A model generated the notes under the pieces. That model was not told the DNA's origin. It saw only the letters and a list, made by a program, of their open reading frames with translations, and ran no database searches. From contig CM066995.1 in NCBI GenBank assembly GCA_033977485.1, positions 51,707,162-51,771,161 on the forward strand: DNA of 64,000 nucleotides, in the 5' to 3' direction. This stretch comes from Hydrangea macrophylla (taxonomy: Eukaryota > Streptophyta > Magnoliopsida > Cornales > Hydrangeaceae). Shown piece after piece: positions 25,012-38,200 of the stretch. How positions within the stretch are numbered: the first letter of the stretch is position 1; each line of letters opens with the position of its first letter. Both the position numbers and the translations under genes were made by a program.

Positions 25012-25401
25012 TAGGGCTGTATACGAGCCGAGCCGAGCCTGCTCGCGAGCTTTCTCACGAACTCGCGAGCTTGCTCACGAGCTCAAACGAGCGGAGCTTT
25101 TAAGTGTTCTCGAGCTTTCTTGCGAGCTTTTTCGCGCACCCTTTTAAACTATATAGATTAATAATAAAACAATCATTTATCAAGCCTATTTATGAAATGT
25201 GTCATATTTTCTCCAAAATTATATAGTTTTATAATAAATATATTTATAAAAGTCACTATACAAGCTCTTTATCAAACCTATAAACAAGCTTTTTCACGAG
25301 CAGACTATCGATTGTGTTCACAAGCTCAAATGATCCCGAGCCTAGCCTTTATCGAGCCGAACTTCGAACCCAACAAGCGGCTCATCTCGTTTACACCCCT
25401 A
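25012..25401. mobile_element. Non-autonomous hAT-like element with TAGGG...CCCTA ends
   Basis: It starts TAGGGCTGTATACGAGCC and ends TCTCGTTTACACCCCTA, inverted at the tips. A perfect 8-bp duplication TATGCAGC flanks it (25004-25011, 25402-25409), which is diagnostic of hAT. The body is rich in GAGC/GCTC ('gagccgagc') repeats. Relatives with the same tips lie at 29180-30089 and 57537-58481. Confidence 0.85.
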
Positions 25402-25748
25402 TATGCAGCCCAACAGATGTCAGCCCACTTCAAGGCGAAACCTGCTTAAATGCAGATCAATTCTTGCTTTACTAAGAGCCAAAATTGAACTCTTGTTCTA
25501 ATGAGAAATATCTTCAAAAAAAAATTAACAATAATAATAATAATGAGACCCAAGCATATGCAGTATAAGAAGGCAGCTTCAGAAAACCAGAAAAAGGAGA
25601 GACTTTATCAACTTGGGAAGAAGAAAAAGAACACTGAATCCACGTCTCAAACAGTGGTGAACTAAATGCTGGGTTCTGTAGACATTTGCACAAAAAAAAA
25701 ACAAAAAATTTAAGGGAAAAATATTATATATATATATATATATATGTA

Positions 25749-25961
25749 CAGTTTTTATCCTATGAGGATTTCCTCATTTTATAAAATGCACACCCCTCAC
25801 TTCGCTCTCAATAAAAAGTTTGTATAAATCCATCTAACCCCTTTTTTCTATGGGATTCCTTCACCAATTCAGCAAAAAATGCCTCCAACTCAAAAAATTT
25901 TGAAATCAGTGGGAGGGTGTGCATTTTATTAAATGAGGGAGTCCTCATAGGATAAGAACTG
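25749..25961. mobile_element. MITE family A, inserted in a (TA)n run
   Basis: CAGTTTTTATCCTATGAGGA at the left and TCCTCATAGGATAAGAACTG at the right form inverted repeats of about 45 bp that continue through the ATGCACACCC block. It is flanked by (TA)n on both sides, like the Micron-type MITEs known from grasses. Confidence 0.8.
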
Positions 25962-25988
25962 ATATATATATATATATATATATATATA

Positions 25989-26119
25989 GGGAGAGGCTTT
26001 TAGGTGCATTGGACTTTTAAGCCTAAAAAACTCGCAGATTAGCAGGACGATGGGACGGGGCATGGGGGTAGCCCGCGAATTTTTTAAGCTTAAAAACTCA
26101 GTGCACCTAAGAGTCTTTC
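25989..26119. mobile_element. MITE family B, copy 1, inserted in a (TA)n run
   Basis: GGGAGAGGCTTTTAGGTGCA at the left matches the inverted right end TGCACCTAAGAGTCTTTC. It is flanked by (TA)n on both sides. A second copy is at 28114-28280. Confidence 0.8.
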
Positions 26120-26140
26120 AATATATATATATATATATAT

Positions 26141-26313
26141 TTGATACTTACCTGGATCCGGACTGAATACACAAACACCTCATACACACACATACCCCAG
26201 CCCCAACCCAACTCAACCTCAAAGTCTCACACTGGCCAACAACAAAGCCCAACAAGAGCCACTCGTTCCGATTGAAGAATAAGTGGAGGTACAAGGAACT
26301 AGAATCCCCTATG
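26141..26313 (-). mobile_element. 5'-truncated SINE of the 22277 family
   Basis: On the minus strand it ends AGTCCGGATCCAGGTAAGTA, exactly the tail of the copy at 22277-22530, and shares the TTGAGGTTGAGTTGGG and GGGGATT blocks. The Pol III promoter half is missing. Confidence 0.75.
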
Positions 26314-26329
26314 ACAAAAAAAATACCAG

Positions 26330-26800
26330 CAAATCATTAAAAGAAATAGATAGCAGCACCAATTATTTAGAAGCCTGTTTTATTTTAGTCGAGCACTTTC
26401 TTGCTATCTAAAAGGGTGTTTAGAAATCCCATTACCGGGTCTATTATTTGGGAAATAATGTTCTAAATAGTTAGATTTTTATGTAGCTGATTTTTCAGTT
26501 ACATAGAAATCTATGTCTAATTTAACAATACAGTTACTCTTTATGAAACCATCGCAATGGTTGATTCCTATAAAAACTTAATAAAAGTAACACTACGTTA
26601 ATCCCAATCACGTATTTATTTCAAATTTTCATAAAAACTACTTTAAATCCAATCATGTTTTTGTTCCCAATTTTTTTTTGTATAAACTAAATAAAAGTAA
26701 CACTACTTTAAAACTTAATCATGGATCTATTGATTCTATTCCCAAACCGACTCTAATTCAACCCTAGAAAATTGTTGATTCAATGTACCCCGTTACTTGG
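26330..26800. other. Intergenic tract without recognised features
   Basis: AT-rich sequence with short repeated phrases ('aaaagtaacactac' at about 26583 and 26692) that suggest a small old duplication. No gene is visible. Confidence 0.45.
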
Positions 26801-26807
26801 TAAATTT

Positions 26808-26965
26808 TAGGCCTGGCAATTGGATGGTTGTGGATTGGGTCTAAAATGAGTCCAATCCATTGGTAATCCACAAAAATATTAATCAAACCCGAGTTGACCA
26901 ATTAACCCGACCCACAAATACAATTCAGGTGGTTTCATGGATTTGGGTTAATATTGCCGGGCCTA
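26808..26965. mobile_element. Small MITE with TAGGCCTGGCAAT ends
   Basis: TAGGCCTGGCAAT (26808-26820) is inverted as ATTGCCGGGCCTA (26953-26965) with one mismatch. It is 158 bp, non-coding, and resembles short plant hAT MITEs. No clear target duplication is seen. Confidence 0.55.
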
Positions 26966-27123
26966 GTCCGTTCTAATTAAATACACGTTCGAAATTGGAA
27001 TCCTATTACAATTGTTAGGCTACTGTTACTTGTTGGATCCAATAAATCTATCACATTCCCGTAATGTTGGGACTCGAAACATTCAATGGAAAAATATAAT
27101 AATATCTATACATTATAAGACTA

Positions 27124-27360
27124 CTAGTTGGGGCCCGCTCAATATGTAAGTGGAGAGAAAATATAAAAAGATAAGATAAATCTAATTTTGAGAGAAGGTG
27201 AGGGAAAGTTAAAAGTAGTTTCTTGAGTATTATTATGACAATTTTGTCCTTATATGAGTTTTTTTTTTTTATAAAAAAAATCATATTGGTATTTTTATAA
27301 ATGTGTTTTAAGTAAAATATTTGTGGTACACCTACTTCTCATTTTATATAATAGTATAGA
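27124..27360 (-). mobile_element. Helitron-like non-autonomous element
   Basis: On the minus strand it begins A|TCTATACTATTATATAAAA at 27360 and ends CTAG|T at 27124, matching Helitron termini and A-T target context. GC-rich GAGCGGGCCCC just before CTAG could form a short hairpin. It is 237 bp and lies about 370 bases downstream of the CLPB4 stop codon. Confidence 0.5.
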
Positions 27361-27729
27361 TAATAATAACTGTTCTTTCCTTTTTCACGATACCCCACCT
27401 CGATGGGATTTGAAATACCACCATAGACATACCTAAATTCCAAATCCCACAAAAATGGTGCCCCCCAATAGGAATGGAAAAACCATTCTCAACCTTGATT
27501 ACTACCTTCCAAACAGGGCCTAACATAGCAGTACTGCCGCCGGAAGCACTTTCCTCCAAACACTTTCCAAGTATATACACAATTTGAAGAGATGGTTGCA
27601 TGAAAAACCCTGATCTAACAAACACCTGTAATTTCTCGTATGTCCCTTCTATTCCATGCATGGAAACAAGGAAAAGAACAAAATCTATTTCACATACGCA
27701 CACGTCTCCGGTGACTAATAGGTGACCTA

Positions 27730-28041
27730 TTAGTCATTGGCAACCATATCATCCATTGTGGAACTATTCTCCATTTTCTTGATGATCAATCTTTTGTGGG
27801 GAGGAATGTCTTTAGCCGATGGAGATTGATCCACATCAACTATAATCGTGTCATCTTCCTTGATATCTCCTCTGAGGATTCCCATTGCAATTTCATTTGC
27901 AACCATCTGTTCTACCACCCTCTTTACGGGCCTTGCTCCGAAGTTCGGGTCAAACCCTAGCTTACCCAGAAGCTCAACAGCTTCCTTTGTGTAATGAGGA
28001 TCGATGCTCTTTTGTTTGAGCCTTTCCCTCAGACGGTCCAA
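27730..28041 (-). CDS. CLPB4: CLPB4 last exon: C-terminal subdomain
   Basis: It begins [20 protein letters not shown], has the sensor 2 motif GARPVKR and ends DDMVAND before TAA (27732-27730). The hydrophilic tail of about 25 residues after KRLIIKKM resembles mitochondrial ClpB4 C-termini. Confidence 0.93.
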   Translation of the reverse strand: MDRLRERLKQKSIDPHYTKEAVELLGKLGFDPNFGARPVKRVVEQMVANEIAMGILRGDIKEDDTIIVDVDQSPSAKDIPPHKRLIIKKMENSSTMDDMVAND

Positions 28042-31000
28042 CTGCAATGGAAGTTGACAATGTCATTGAATTATCGCTTGCTTTAACAATATATACATAT
28101 ATATATATATATAAAGCGAGGATCTTAGGTGCACTGAGTGCACTGGAATTTCAAGCCTAAAAAACCCGCGGGTCAGCAAGACGGCGGGGTGGGTCACGGG
28201 TCAGCCCACAGGTTTTTTAGGCTTAAAAGCCCAGTACGCTAGGTTAGTGCACTTTTCCAGTACACCTAAGATCCTCTCCCTATATATATATATAACATTT
28301 AAAAGTGCCAGGCTGCATAAGCCACAACACCCGAAAAGTATACATTCCTCACTAACAAGCAAAGAGAGAACCAAGATAAGAACAGTACATATATATATAT
28401 ATATATATATGTGAGAATATATATAATTACATGTGTGTCAGTATATGTAACAGTGCATTCCAGGAAAGAAGGAACCGTGTATGACATAATTTTCATAGTT
28501 TCTGGTAGTAAACCTATACAAGAAGGTTACTGTGATTGCTATCAGGGCCGGTCCTGGGGGCAAGCAGAGTAAGCGATCGCTTGGGGCCCCCAATTTTTAA
28601 GGGCCCCCAATTAAAATTAACCCTATTTTATATATAAGTCCATGTTTGTAAACCCTTGTATGCATAATTGTACAAGGGCCCCCATTTTCGAAGTTCGCTT
28701 AGGGCCCCCCAAAAGTCAGGAACGGCCCTGATTGCTATAAATCTCTAAAGACTTCGATGCTTCTTTGCCATGAGAGCTATCTTTAAGAACAAGCAGATAA
28801 AAACGAAATCTGAAAATCCCATAGAGAAAACTCATCTACAACATCAAGAAGATAGAACTCTAGGACATCCTTTGTGAGGCATCTGAAGCTAAAACCATGT
28901 GGAGCAATTAAAAATTTAAAATTATTCCTTTAAAATAAGCTACTGTTGACAGGCTTCACCAAATCCAGTGCTAAGTAAAGTTTGATCACTACTTTGAGTT
29001 CACCATGGAACAAAAAAGTCCCAATTAAAAAGATCAACCTGATTGGATGCAGGTATCTATATTGGCTTGTCCCATAGTTGAACTCTCACTATAAAGACTA
29101 ATATAACCGGATTATAGTTAGTGCCCCAAATATTACTCATAGTTAGTAACTACACATAAATATCGTTAGGCATTATGAATAGGGGTGTATACGAGCTGAG
29201 CCACTCAACAAGGGCTCGCGAACGTATTCGATAAGGGATCAACTCGGCTCGTATAATAAACAAGCCAAGCTCAAGCCTAAATGTCAGGCTCGTTTAATGA
29301 ACAAGCCATGCTTGAGCACACATGGGCTCGCCTCGATAAAGGCTCGTGAAAACACTTGATAAAAGGTTGTTTACATATACATATATATAAAGAGAGTTTC
29401 TAATTAGGGATCCCTCATTTTAAGAAAGTGAGGACTTCTAATCCTGGCAGTCGAAGTTCATTTACTGCAAAGTAAATTTCATTTTTACTGCAACAATTAA
29501 ATGAGCTTCGACAGTCAGAATTAGAAGTCCTCACTTTCTAAAAATAAGTGATCCCTCCTTAGAAGCTCTCTGTATATACATATATACACAGATATACATA
29601 CATATATATCTACACATTCAGTTCTTAAAGTATAGAATTTAGAAATTTAATTATTAATATTAAGAACATCAAAGTAGTGAAAAGTGGTGGTGGCACTAAA
29701 ATTTGGTAAACAAAAGTGCAGACTTTGCTTATTCTCCTTCCCACATCGGCAAATGAGGAAGGGAGAGGAAGAAAGGTGGTCTATAAAGTAGCGGTCAATG
29801 CACTTGGCTAGTGGATCAATTAAGCTGAGAATATTTTTCAAGCTTGAGCGCTGGCTGGATTTGCTAAGCTTAATTGAGCCGTGCTTAAACCTATTTTTCG
29901 AGCTTAAGCTCAAGCTTGGGCGCTGGCGATTTGATAAGCTTAATGGAGCCGAGCTATATCTTACAGATTTTGCATCGAGCCGAGCTCAAGCTTTTTTGTT
30001 TTAACTTTTATTCGAGCTCGAGCAAGGTTCTAATCATTTGAGCCGAGCTCGAGCTCGACCAAGCTCCGCTCGGCTCGTAGACACCCCTAGGCATTCACCA
30101 ACTTTTATGCATAAAGATGCCTAAGTTCCCGGTAACCATAACTTCCATAGGGCCGGGCCCCACAAGTTTTCAAAATCAAAGGACTTTGTACCATAACAGT
30201 GGTTTGGAAACCTTGAGGAAGTCGAAGTAATGATCATAAGCGAACTTGGAGAAGGGGGGGAAAAAAACACATCTAAGTACCAAGAAAAATCAATTATATG
30301 GAAGCTGAATGATATAAAATAAAACATGAACGAATTTAAATGACGACTCTCCTAAGAAAGTTTAATTACCTGAATCTCAACAATTTTGCAGATTTGTTTG
30401 GAGTCCAGAGGTTTGAAAACAATGTACTCATCAACTCGATTCAAGAACTCTGGCCGGAAAGTTTGTCTCGCCAACTCAATAACCTGCTTTTTCATTATCT
30501 CATAAATCACCTCCTCGCTACCGTGTGCGTTTTGTAGAGTTTCAAGAATATAGTTGGACCCAATATTTGACGTCATTATAATAACACAATTTGTGAAACT
30601 AACAGTCCTCCCTTGGGAATCAGTTATCCGTCCATCATCCAACAGCTGTAATAGAATGTTAAACACATCGTGATGCGCCTTCTCGATTTCATCAAAGAGC
30701 ACAACCGAGTAAGGCCTCCGACGAACTGCTTCTGTAAGTTGTCCACCTTCTTCATAACCAACATACCCGGGCGGTGCACCGACCAAGCGTGAAACAGCAT
30801 GTTTTTCCATATACTCGCTCATATCTATCCTGATAAGAGCATTTTCAGTGTTGAAAAGGAACCCGGCAAGGGCCTTCGCAAGCTCAGTCTTACCAACACC
30901 AGTGGGACCCATGAACATGAAGCTCGCTATAGGTCTGTTCGGGTCGGAGAGTCCAGCCCTTGAACGCCGGATTGCATCGGCCACTGCTTTGACCGCCATA

Positions 31001-33944
31001 TCCTGACCAACAACCCTCTGGTGAAGAACCTGTTCTAGCATGATAAGCTTTTCCCTCTCTGACTGCTGAAGGTTTGACAAGGGTATTCCAGTCCATTTGC
31101 TAACAATTTCAGCAATATCAAGCTCTGTAACCTCTTCTCGAAGCAGAGATTTTCCAGACTTCCGATACTCAGCGAGGTTCCTCTCTGCTTCTTCTAGCTG
31201 CCGTTGGAGGGACATTAGGGTACCATATTTAAGTTCAGCAGCACGATTTAGGTCATACTCACGCTCAGCAGCTTCCATCTCGAGTTTGACTCTGTCTATC
31301 TATTCAAGCAAAATAAGAGATGAATAAGAAGAAAAAAAATTAAAAAGGGCATTTAGGCTTTGTTTGGGTCATGGATTTAGTGAGGGAAAGAAAAAAAAAC
31401 ACTGAGAAAAACACTTTTTCTTTGTTTGGTTGATAAGGAGAACAGTGGGGAAAATGGGAAGGAAAAGAAAATAAGATGAAAATATAACTAACAATTTCCA
31501 ATTTTGTAAGTCACTTCCTGTTCTCTTTTTCTTGAATCTCTATTTTCGAAAATTTTATAATCTGTAGTGTAATTTTAGCATGGAAGAAAACAAGAGAGGA
31601 AACACTAATAGTTTCCTTCTTGTTTTGCTTTCCCTTATCATTTCCTTCTCTAAGTCCATCCAACCAAACTGAGCCTCAAGGGATCTATAATGGCAAAATT
31701 ACGTCAGGAGAATCTATGCCAAAAGTAGTTACCTCCTCTTTGAGCGATCTTATTCGAGTCATGAGAACTTTCTCACGTTCCCACTGTTCAGTTAACTCTT
31801 TCTGTTTTTGCTTAAGAGCTTGTAGCTCCTGTTCCAGCTTGTTTAACCTCTCTTTGGATGCTTTATCAGTATCGTTTTTCAGAGAGAGTTTTTCCATTTC
31901 AAGCTTCACCACTGCCCTGTCTATCTCATCCAACTCGGTAGGCTTTGAAGTAATCTCCATTTTCAGCTTTGCAGCAGCTTCATCAACAAGATCAATGGCT
32001 GAAAAGGCAGAAAAGGGTCGAATATGAATCGATATACCACCAGTCTTGAAAGATATAGTGATAGAAGTAACATTTGAAAGTAAACAGAGCTCAATTGTTC
32101 AGGGATTGATTATGCGTATGAGGAAGAAATATCATTATCCTAATATAAAGCACGTAGTTTTAAAGCAACCTACGAAGCATCGGTGCAAGTGTGGATATGC
32201 GAACACGGGTACGGGAATACGTCAAGTTTCCAAAAACCGAGGATGCAGATGCGGTTTGGTTTAAGAGGGGAGGGGGGGAGGTTAGGTTTACCGGCATAAA
32301 ATATCGATTCATAAACGGACCCCAAAAGTTTTTAAAATTATGTTAGAGACCCTTTAGAAAAATCTATGCTTCCTTGAAAGCAAGTGATAATAACAATCTC
32401 CTTAATTAACAGAGTAAGCCCACGTCAACTGAAATTTAGCAAGATTGTCAACCACTTGGTCTGCACAATCCTTAGATGACCATGAATGCACCTACATGCA
32501 TTGAGGGCACGAGCCACATGATAGCATTAGTTTAGAGATTAACCTAAAAGGGAGAGAGATTTAATAAAGTTTAGAAAGACAATGAGTAAACATAGGGAAC
32601 AATATTACGAAATTAAAAGTTAACTTAAATGCCATGTACAACACAAAAATCGTACTTCCACCTCTCTCTCCCTCTCTGTACAACTAAGAATTTTGGAAAT
32701 GGAATTTACTGAAATCTGAATTATTAACCATCTAAGATGCTCTCTTCTCCACCCGTTCAGTTAGCTTTTAAAAACTAGTTTTTGGAAGAAACTTTTTTAA
32801 AAGCTACAAATTGGAGATTTTTAAAAAAGCTTTTTCTTAGCTTTAAAAAGGAATAAGATTTTTTTTTAAAACTGTGAAATAGCTAATCCAAATGATCAGA
32901 ACTTTTAGACAATCATTTATATGTGATTGTCCCAAAAAAGCTATCCCACACTGGCTATTAATGATGTACGAGCAAACAAAAAGAACTCTTTCAGTGAATC
33001 CCTTCCTAGACGGGGACTGATATATATATATATATATATATATATTCAGTCTGAATAATAAGGCTAATATACTTACCTTTGTCAGGTAAAAAACGGTCTG
33101 TGATGTACCGGTCTGCAAGAATTGCCGCTGCAACTAAGGCACTGTCTGATATTTTCACCCCGTGATGCAGCTCATATCGTTCACGCAATCCACGAAGAAT
33201 GGATATCGTGTCTTCTACAGATGGCTGGCCAACAAACACTTGCTGAAATCTACGTTCAAGAGCAGGGTCCTTCTCTATGTACTTCCTATATTCAGTCAAT
33301 GTGGTTGCACCTATACATCGGAGCTCACCCCGACCGAGCATCGGTTTCAACAAATTTCCAGCATCCATGGCTCCACTTGTGGCCCCTATACACAACAAAA
33401 AGAAAACAGCCACAGCAACATGTGATTGACAATTGGCATCCTAATCAATGCAGTAACAGAAGGTAAAGTAGACTAGATGCCTATATCACGATGCACACAA
33501 ATGGTGAACATGATATGCAGTTCTGTGTCTGCGTGTATGCACACAGGGGTGTGTTTGTATTCTGCAACAATATTCACTTAAAATATAACTATAACTCCAT
33601 TTTAGAATTAGCCTAATTTCATGTCATTAAAGGTAATAGATGAGCAAATGCAATGGCATCTGTCAATCGATTGCTAAAGTTTTAATCATAGAATTTAACA
33701 TCCTATTGATCTTGTCTAAACTTCAGTAAAAAATTTCAAAGAAATTATTGGACATTGGGTAAAATTTTAAGACAATAGCCTTCCAACCGATCCATATACA
33801 ATTAATTGAAAAACAACTTTCTATATTATCCATGATGGAGATGTTCACCTCGCAAACCTATATAATGTGTAAGTTGTAACATCCTGTACATTCTTTACTG
33901 TCATGTGATAATGCCCATGCTTGCTGCTCCGGAATTTTTATGTA

Positions 33945-33975
<31 letters not shown>

Positions 33976-35205
33976 GTGTGTGAATGATGATCCAGGTAGA
34001 CACATATGACCTATTAAAACATGTCAGACTCCAGGCTTCGATCTAACAATCAAGTCCGAAAATTCCAACTTTGATTAGGGCAGTTAATCAAACAGCCTCG
34101 AAGCAATGCAAGGTACATTTGGACTGATGGACGGCCGATTGCCGATAGAATCCAGATAACAAAGTGGTGAACAGGTGCATTGCGCATTGGCACGTTAGGT
34201 ACTGGAATGGACAAAATACTAGGTGAATAACACCAAGGACAATACCCCCAGTTCTCTACATTAGGACAAGGAAACCTCAGGAGAATACGAACCTGCACCC
34301 ACTACAGTATGGATCTCATCAATAAATAAAATTATCTGCCCATTTGAAGCCGCGACTTCCTTCAAAACAGCTTTTAGCCTTTCCTCAAAATCTCCTCGGA
34401 ACTTGGCTCCAGCAACCAACGCACCCATATCCAGGGAGATCAACTGCAGAGTATTACTAAATGAAAATGCATGTAAAACGACAAAAAATGCATTCTAAAA
34501 CTCAATTTTGCCAAAAGTTAAAACTCATGGGGAAATATATGTATGGAATCCATTTAATCTATAGCCACCTAAGTTTATCTCTGAATTCAGCAGATCCTTG
34601 TTTTTGAAGATCTGTATATGTCCCTAATTCTGGATTCCACTTAAATCTCACTCGGTATTGCACTCATATAACAGTAAACAGAAGTACAATAAGCTTAGGT
34701 CATACTTGACACAAAACCCATGTCACCAGTGAACTGAAAATACAAATCTCGATCAGATGTCGAGACCTGGATAGCGTCAAATTAGGATAAAACCGTATAA
34801 AAGGAAAATTCAGACTCAAAATCACACGTCCAAATCAATTTTAACGTCCACATTTAATTGGGCTTAATTCAGATCTCACCCATTCCACTCTAGCTCAAGG
34901 ATAAATGGTCCTCGCAATCATTTAAGGGGCATTTTGTAAGATAGATGCTTCTTCAAAGGACATCTTCCTTCACAAAAAACAAATGCAAGAGGAAATGTAG
35001 TCCCCACAAAACCGTCGTAAGGATCAGGAAATTGCAATATACCACATGAATTGCTAAAGAAGCAAAGTTTAAAAATTAAAACTATTGCTTTTTAAAATAT
35101 AACTTAGTTGAGCAATAAATACTCTTAGGACATGCGAACGAAGAATAAATATCCTTGAGCACTTTTTCTCCATTGATAAACTCTAGTTCCTCACATTAAT
35201 ATAAA

Positions 35206-35250
<45 letters not shown>

Positions 35251-38200
35251 TGAAACGAAAAAAAATAACGACCTTTCGGTTAAGCAAAGGTTCGGGAACA
35301 TCCCCTCGAATAATTCGCTGAGCCAATCTGCAAAATATACACATTATTAAAGTGAATAAACCAACAGATAAGAGTATAAAACAATGTGGAATTTGCAATG
35401 TTATGTTGTATGTGTTATGTGTACATGTGCAGACTCAATCTCACTAGTCTTAGAGGTGACAACATGTCCAAGTCTTTGATCATATTCTAAGATCACCCGT
35501 ACAATTTTAGGGGCCCAGTTCTGCACCTGCAGACAAAGCAAAGTCTAGGTTTCAACCAGAAAGCTAACCCAAACATGTGTGGATCGGTTCTTCTTATTCA
35601 ACCAGAAAGCTAATATCCCTGAAATGCTCATTTTATTATAAGCTCATAAAATATTTAGGTCATTAACTACCTTGTTACATCAATCTTTAGTACATTTCCC
35701 TTTCAAACAATATACATATCAATTATCATAGCTCATTCTAATTGAATACAGTATATATTATGCCTTTAACCTTCAATCTCCTCTAGCATTTCTTTTCAAT
35801 CTTCATTACCTGAAATGGTTATTTAAATAACCAATGAGCTAAAGCCCAGTGAGTAACATAATATTTGGCATGAAATCATGTGTAGCAATTGAACATAAGA
35901 TATGCATCTCATTTCAAGTCAATGAATTCACCATGTAAACAATCAATGTCTCTGAAGCACTTTGTTCTTTCTCACTACCACGTGCCCTTATTGACACACA
36001 GGCCCTTATTGGCACATTCTTTTCCTTCTGTGAGCTATTTAATACCCTACACAAGGCAGATTAAGTAATCAAGATTCCAAAGGAGAGTCATTCTATACTC
36101 TATACAAGAGTTTCCCACACACCACAAGGAAGCCCTTTTTCTAGTGATAGAACAACTACCTCTTCAACCAATACATAGCCATATAAACATGTTATTGTTG
36201 AGAATATTTATCTCTTTTAATTTTTTTCTTGTTCTAGGGGCCCTTATGTAATTATTTACTTCTTCTTCTTTATATATATATATGGGGTCTAACATTGTTA
36301 GCCCTAAGCTTTTGCCTTATCTCTTTGTCAACATGGTATCAGAGCCAAGACTTGAACCCTAACCCTAACTACGCTACACCCTACCACCACCACTACCTGC
36401 GCCGCACCAAACACCATCACCTTGGCCATCGCCAACCCAACCACCACCAGCCTGACCCTCGCCGACCTTCCCTGACCATCGCCGCTAGTCCCAGCAACCT
36501 CCACAGTCACTCTCGCAGCCCCCTGGCCTGAGGTTCGTACCTCCTTCTCCCCTTTTCTACCCTAGCCGAACCCCACAGGGGGGTCCTTTGTTGCACAACA
36601 TCATTCTGTAGGTGCTGTTATGATCGTCTCTTCGTTTTTTTGTTTTCTTGGTCCTTCTATGGACCCTTGAGTAGATTTTTTCTGATTATTTGATACCTAT
36701 CTCCTTCGTTTCCCTCCTTTCTATTTGGGTTTCCCCTTTGTGTACCAGAATCATGACAGAAACAGAGAAACAGTTGTCTGTCAGTTCAAACACTATTCAG
36801 AGTGTGGTGACACCATTGGATCCCAATCTCAAAAAAAAATTACTACCACCCCTTTTAATGGACAAAATTACTTGACCTGGTCACAGGCGGTGGCTCCTTA
36901 CTTGGAGGGTCGAGGGAAGATGGGACATCTTGATGGGCGTATTCAGGCTCCCGTCATCACTGATCCGGGTTATGAAAAGTGGGAGATTGAGAATTCTCTC
37001 ATCATGGCTTGGCAATTAATTCAATGGTCCCTGAGATTGGGGAGAATTTCTACCGGATGAAGACCGCTAGGGATATTGGGGACACAGTTGCCTCCTCTTT
37101 TTCTACGAGTGACTCGTCGTCTTTTGCTCAATCAGGTAACTTAATCCCACCAGCAAGAGCATTTCTTTCTCACTCCTCATTTCCCTGGATTATTGACTCC
37201 GGTGCGTCAGATCATATGTCACGTTCATCTAACCTTTTCTCTGATTATAAGCCTTGTTCGGGACAGGACAAAGTTAAAATTGTTGATGGCACCTTCTCCT
37301 CTGTCTCAGGGAAAGGTCTCATTCGTGTTACCCCCTCTTTACCCTTGACTTCAGTTTTACATGTTCCGAGTTTTTCTCATAATCTCTTATCCTTGAGTCG
37401 TATTACTCGTGATTTGAACTGTAGTGTAACTTTTTTTTCCATCTTATTGTGTCTTTCGGGATCTTATCACGAGGAAGACGATTGGTAGTGGTAGAGAGGA
37501 GCAGGGGCTTTACATTATGGATGAAGGGGAGAAGCTGGCTAATAATTCAGTTGTTTTGAAAAAAAAAAAAAACAAGAGACTTAGAACTTTGGCATAGGAG
37601 ATTAGGACATCCATCTTTTGCTCTACTTAGACATATGTTTCCGTCTTTTGCCTCAAAACAATATTTTTTCCAATTTTTCGTGTGATGCTTGTGAACTTGG
37701 AAAACATCATAGAGCTTCTTTTGCTCCTAGTAATAATAAAAGTTTCATTCCTTTTGCATTAATTCATACTGATGTTTGGGTCCGTCTCAAACTGTGTCTT
37801 TAAAGGGTCATAGATGGTTTGTTTCCTTTATTGATGATTGTTCCCGTACAACATGATTATATATGATGAAAGTAAAAACGGGAAGTGTTCTCTATTTTTC
37901 AAAATTTCCATAAAATGGTGTGTACCCAATTTGGGGCTGTGGTGAAAGTTTTACGGTATGATATTGGGGGCGAGTATATTGACTCTGGACTAGGTGCATT
38001 TTTTTCGTCTTAGGGGATTACTCATCAGACTTCTTGCACCGACACTCCATAACAAAATGGAGTTGCAGAACGCAAGAATCGTCATCTATTAGATGTTGCC
38101 CGGTCATTACTCTTCCAGGTTCAAGCTCCTCGTTCTTGTTGGGGTGAAGCAATTCTAACAGCTACTTATCTCATTAACCGTCTCCCTACTCGAGTGTTGA

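Noticed and set aside
27344..27703. 119-residue minus-strand frame downstream of CLPB4
   Set aside because: It overlaps a MITE-like tip (AACAGGGCCTAA) and the Helitron-like end; no protein similarity is recognised.
36295..36531. His/Pro-rich frame after the first copia LTR
   Set aside because: It lies in the leader between PBS and gag start, with low-complexity CCACC repeats.
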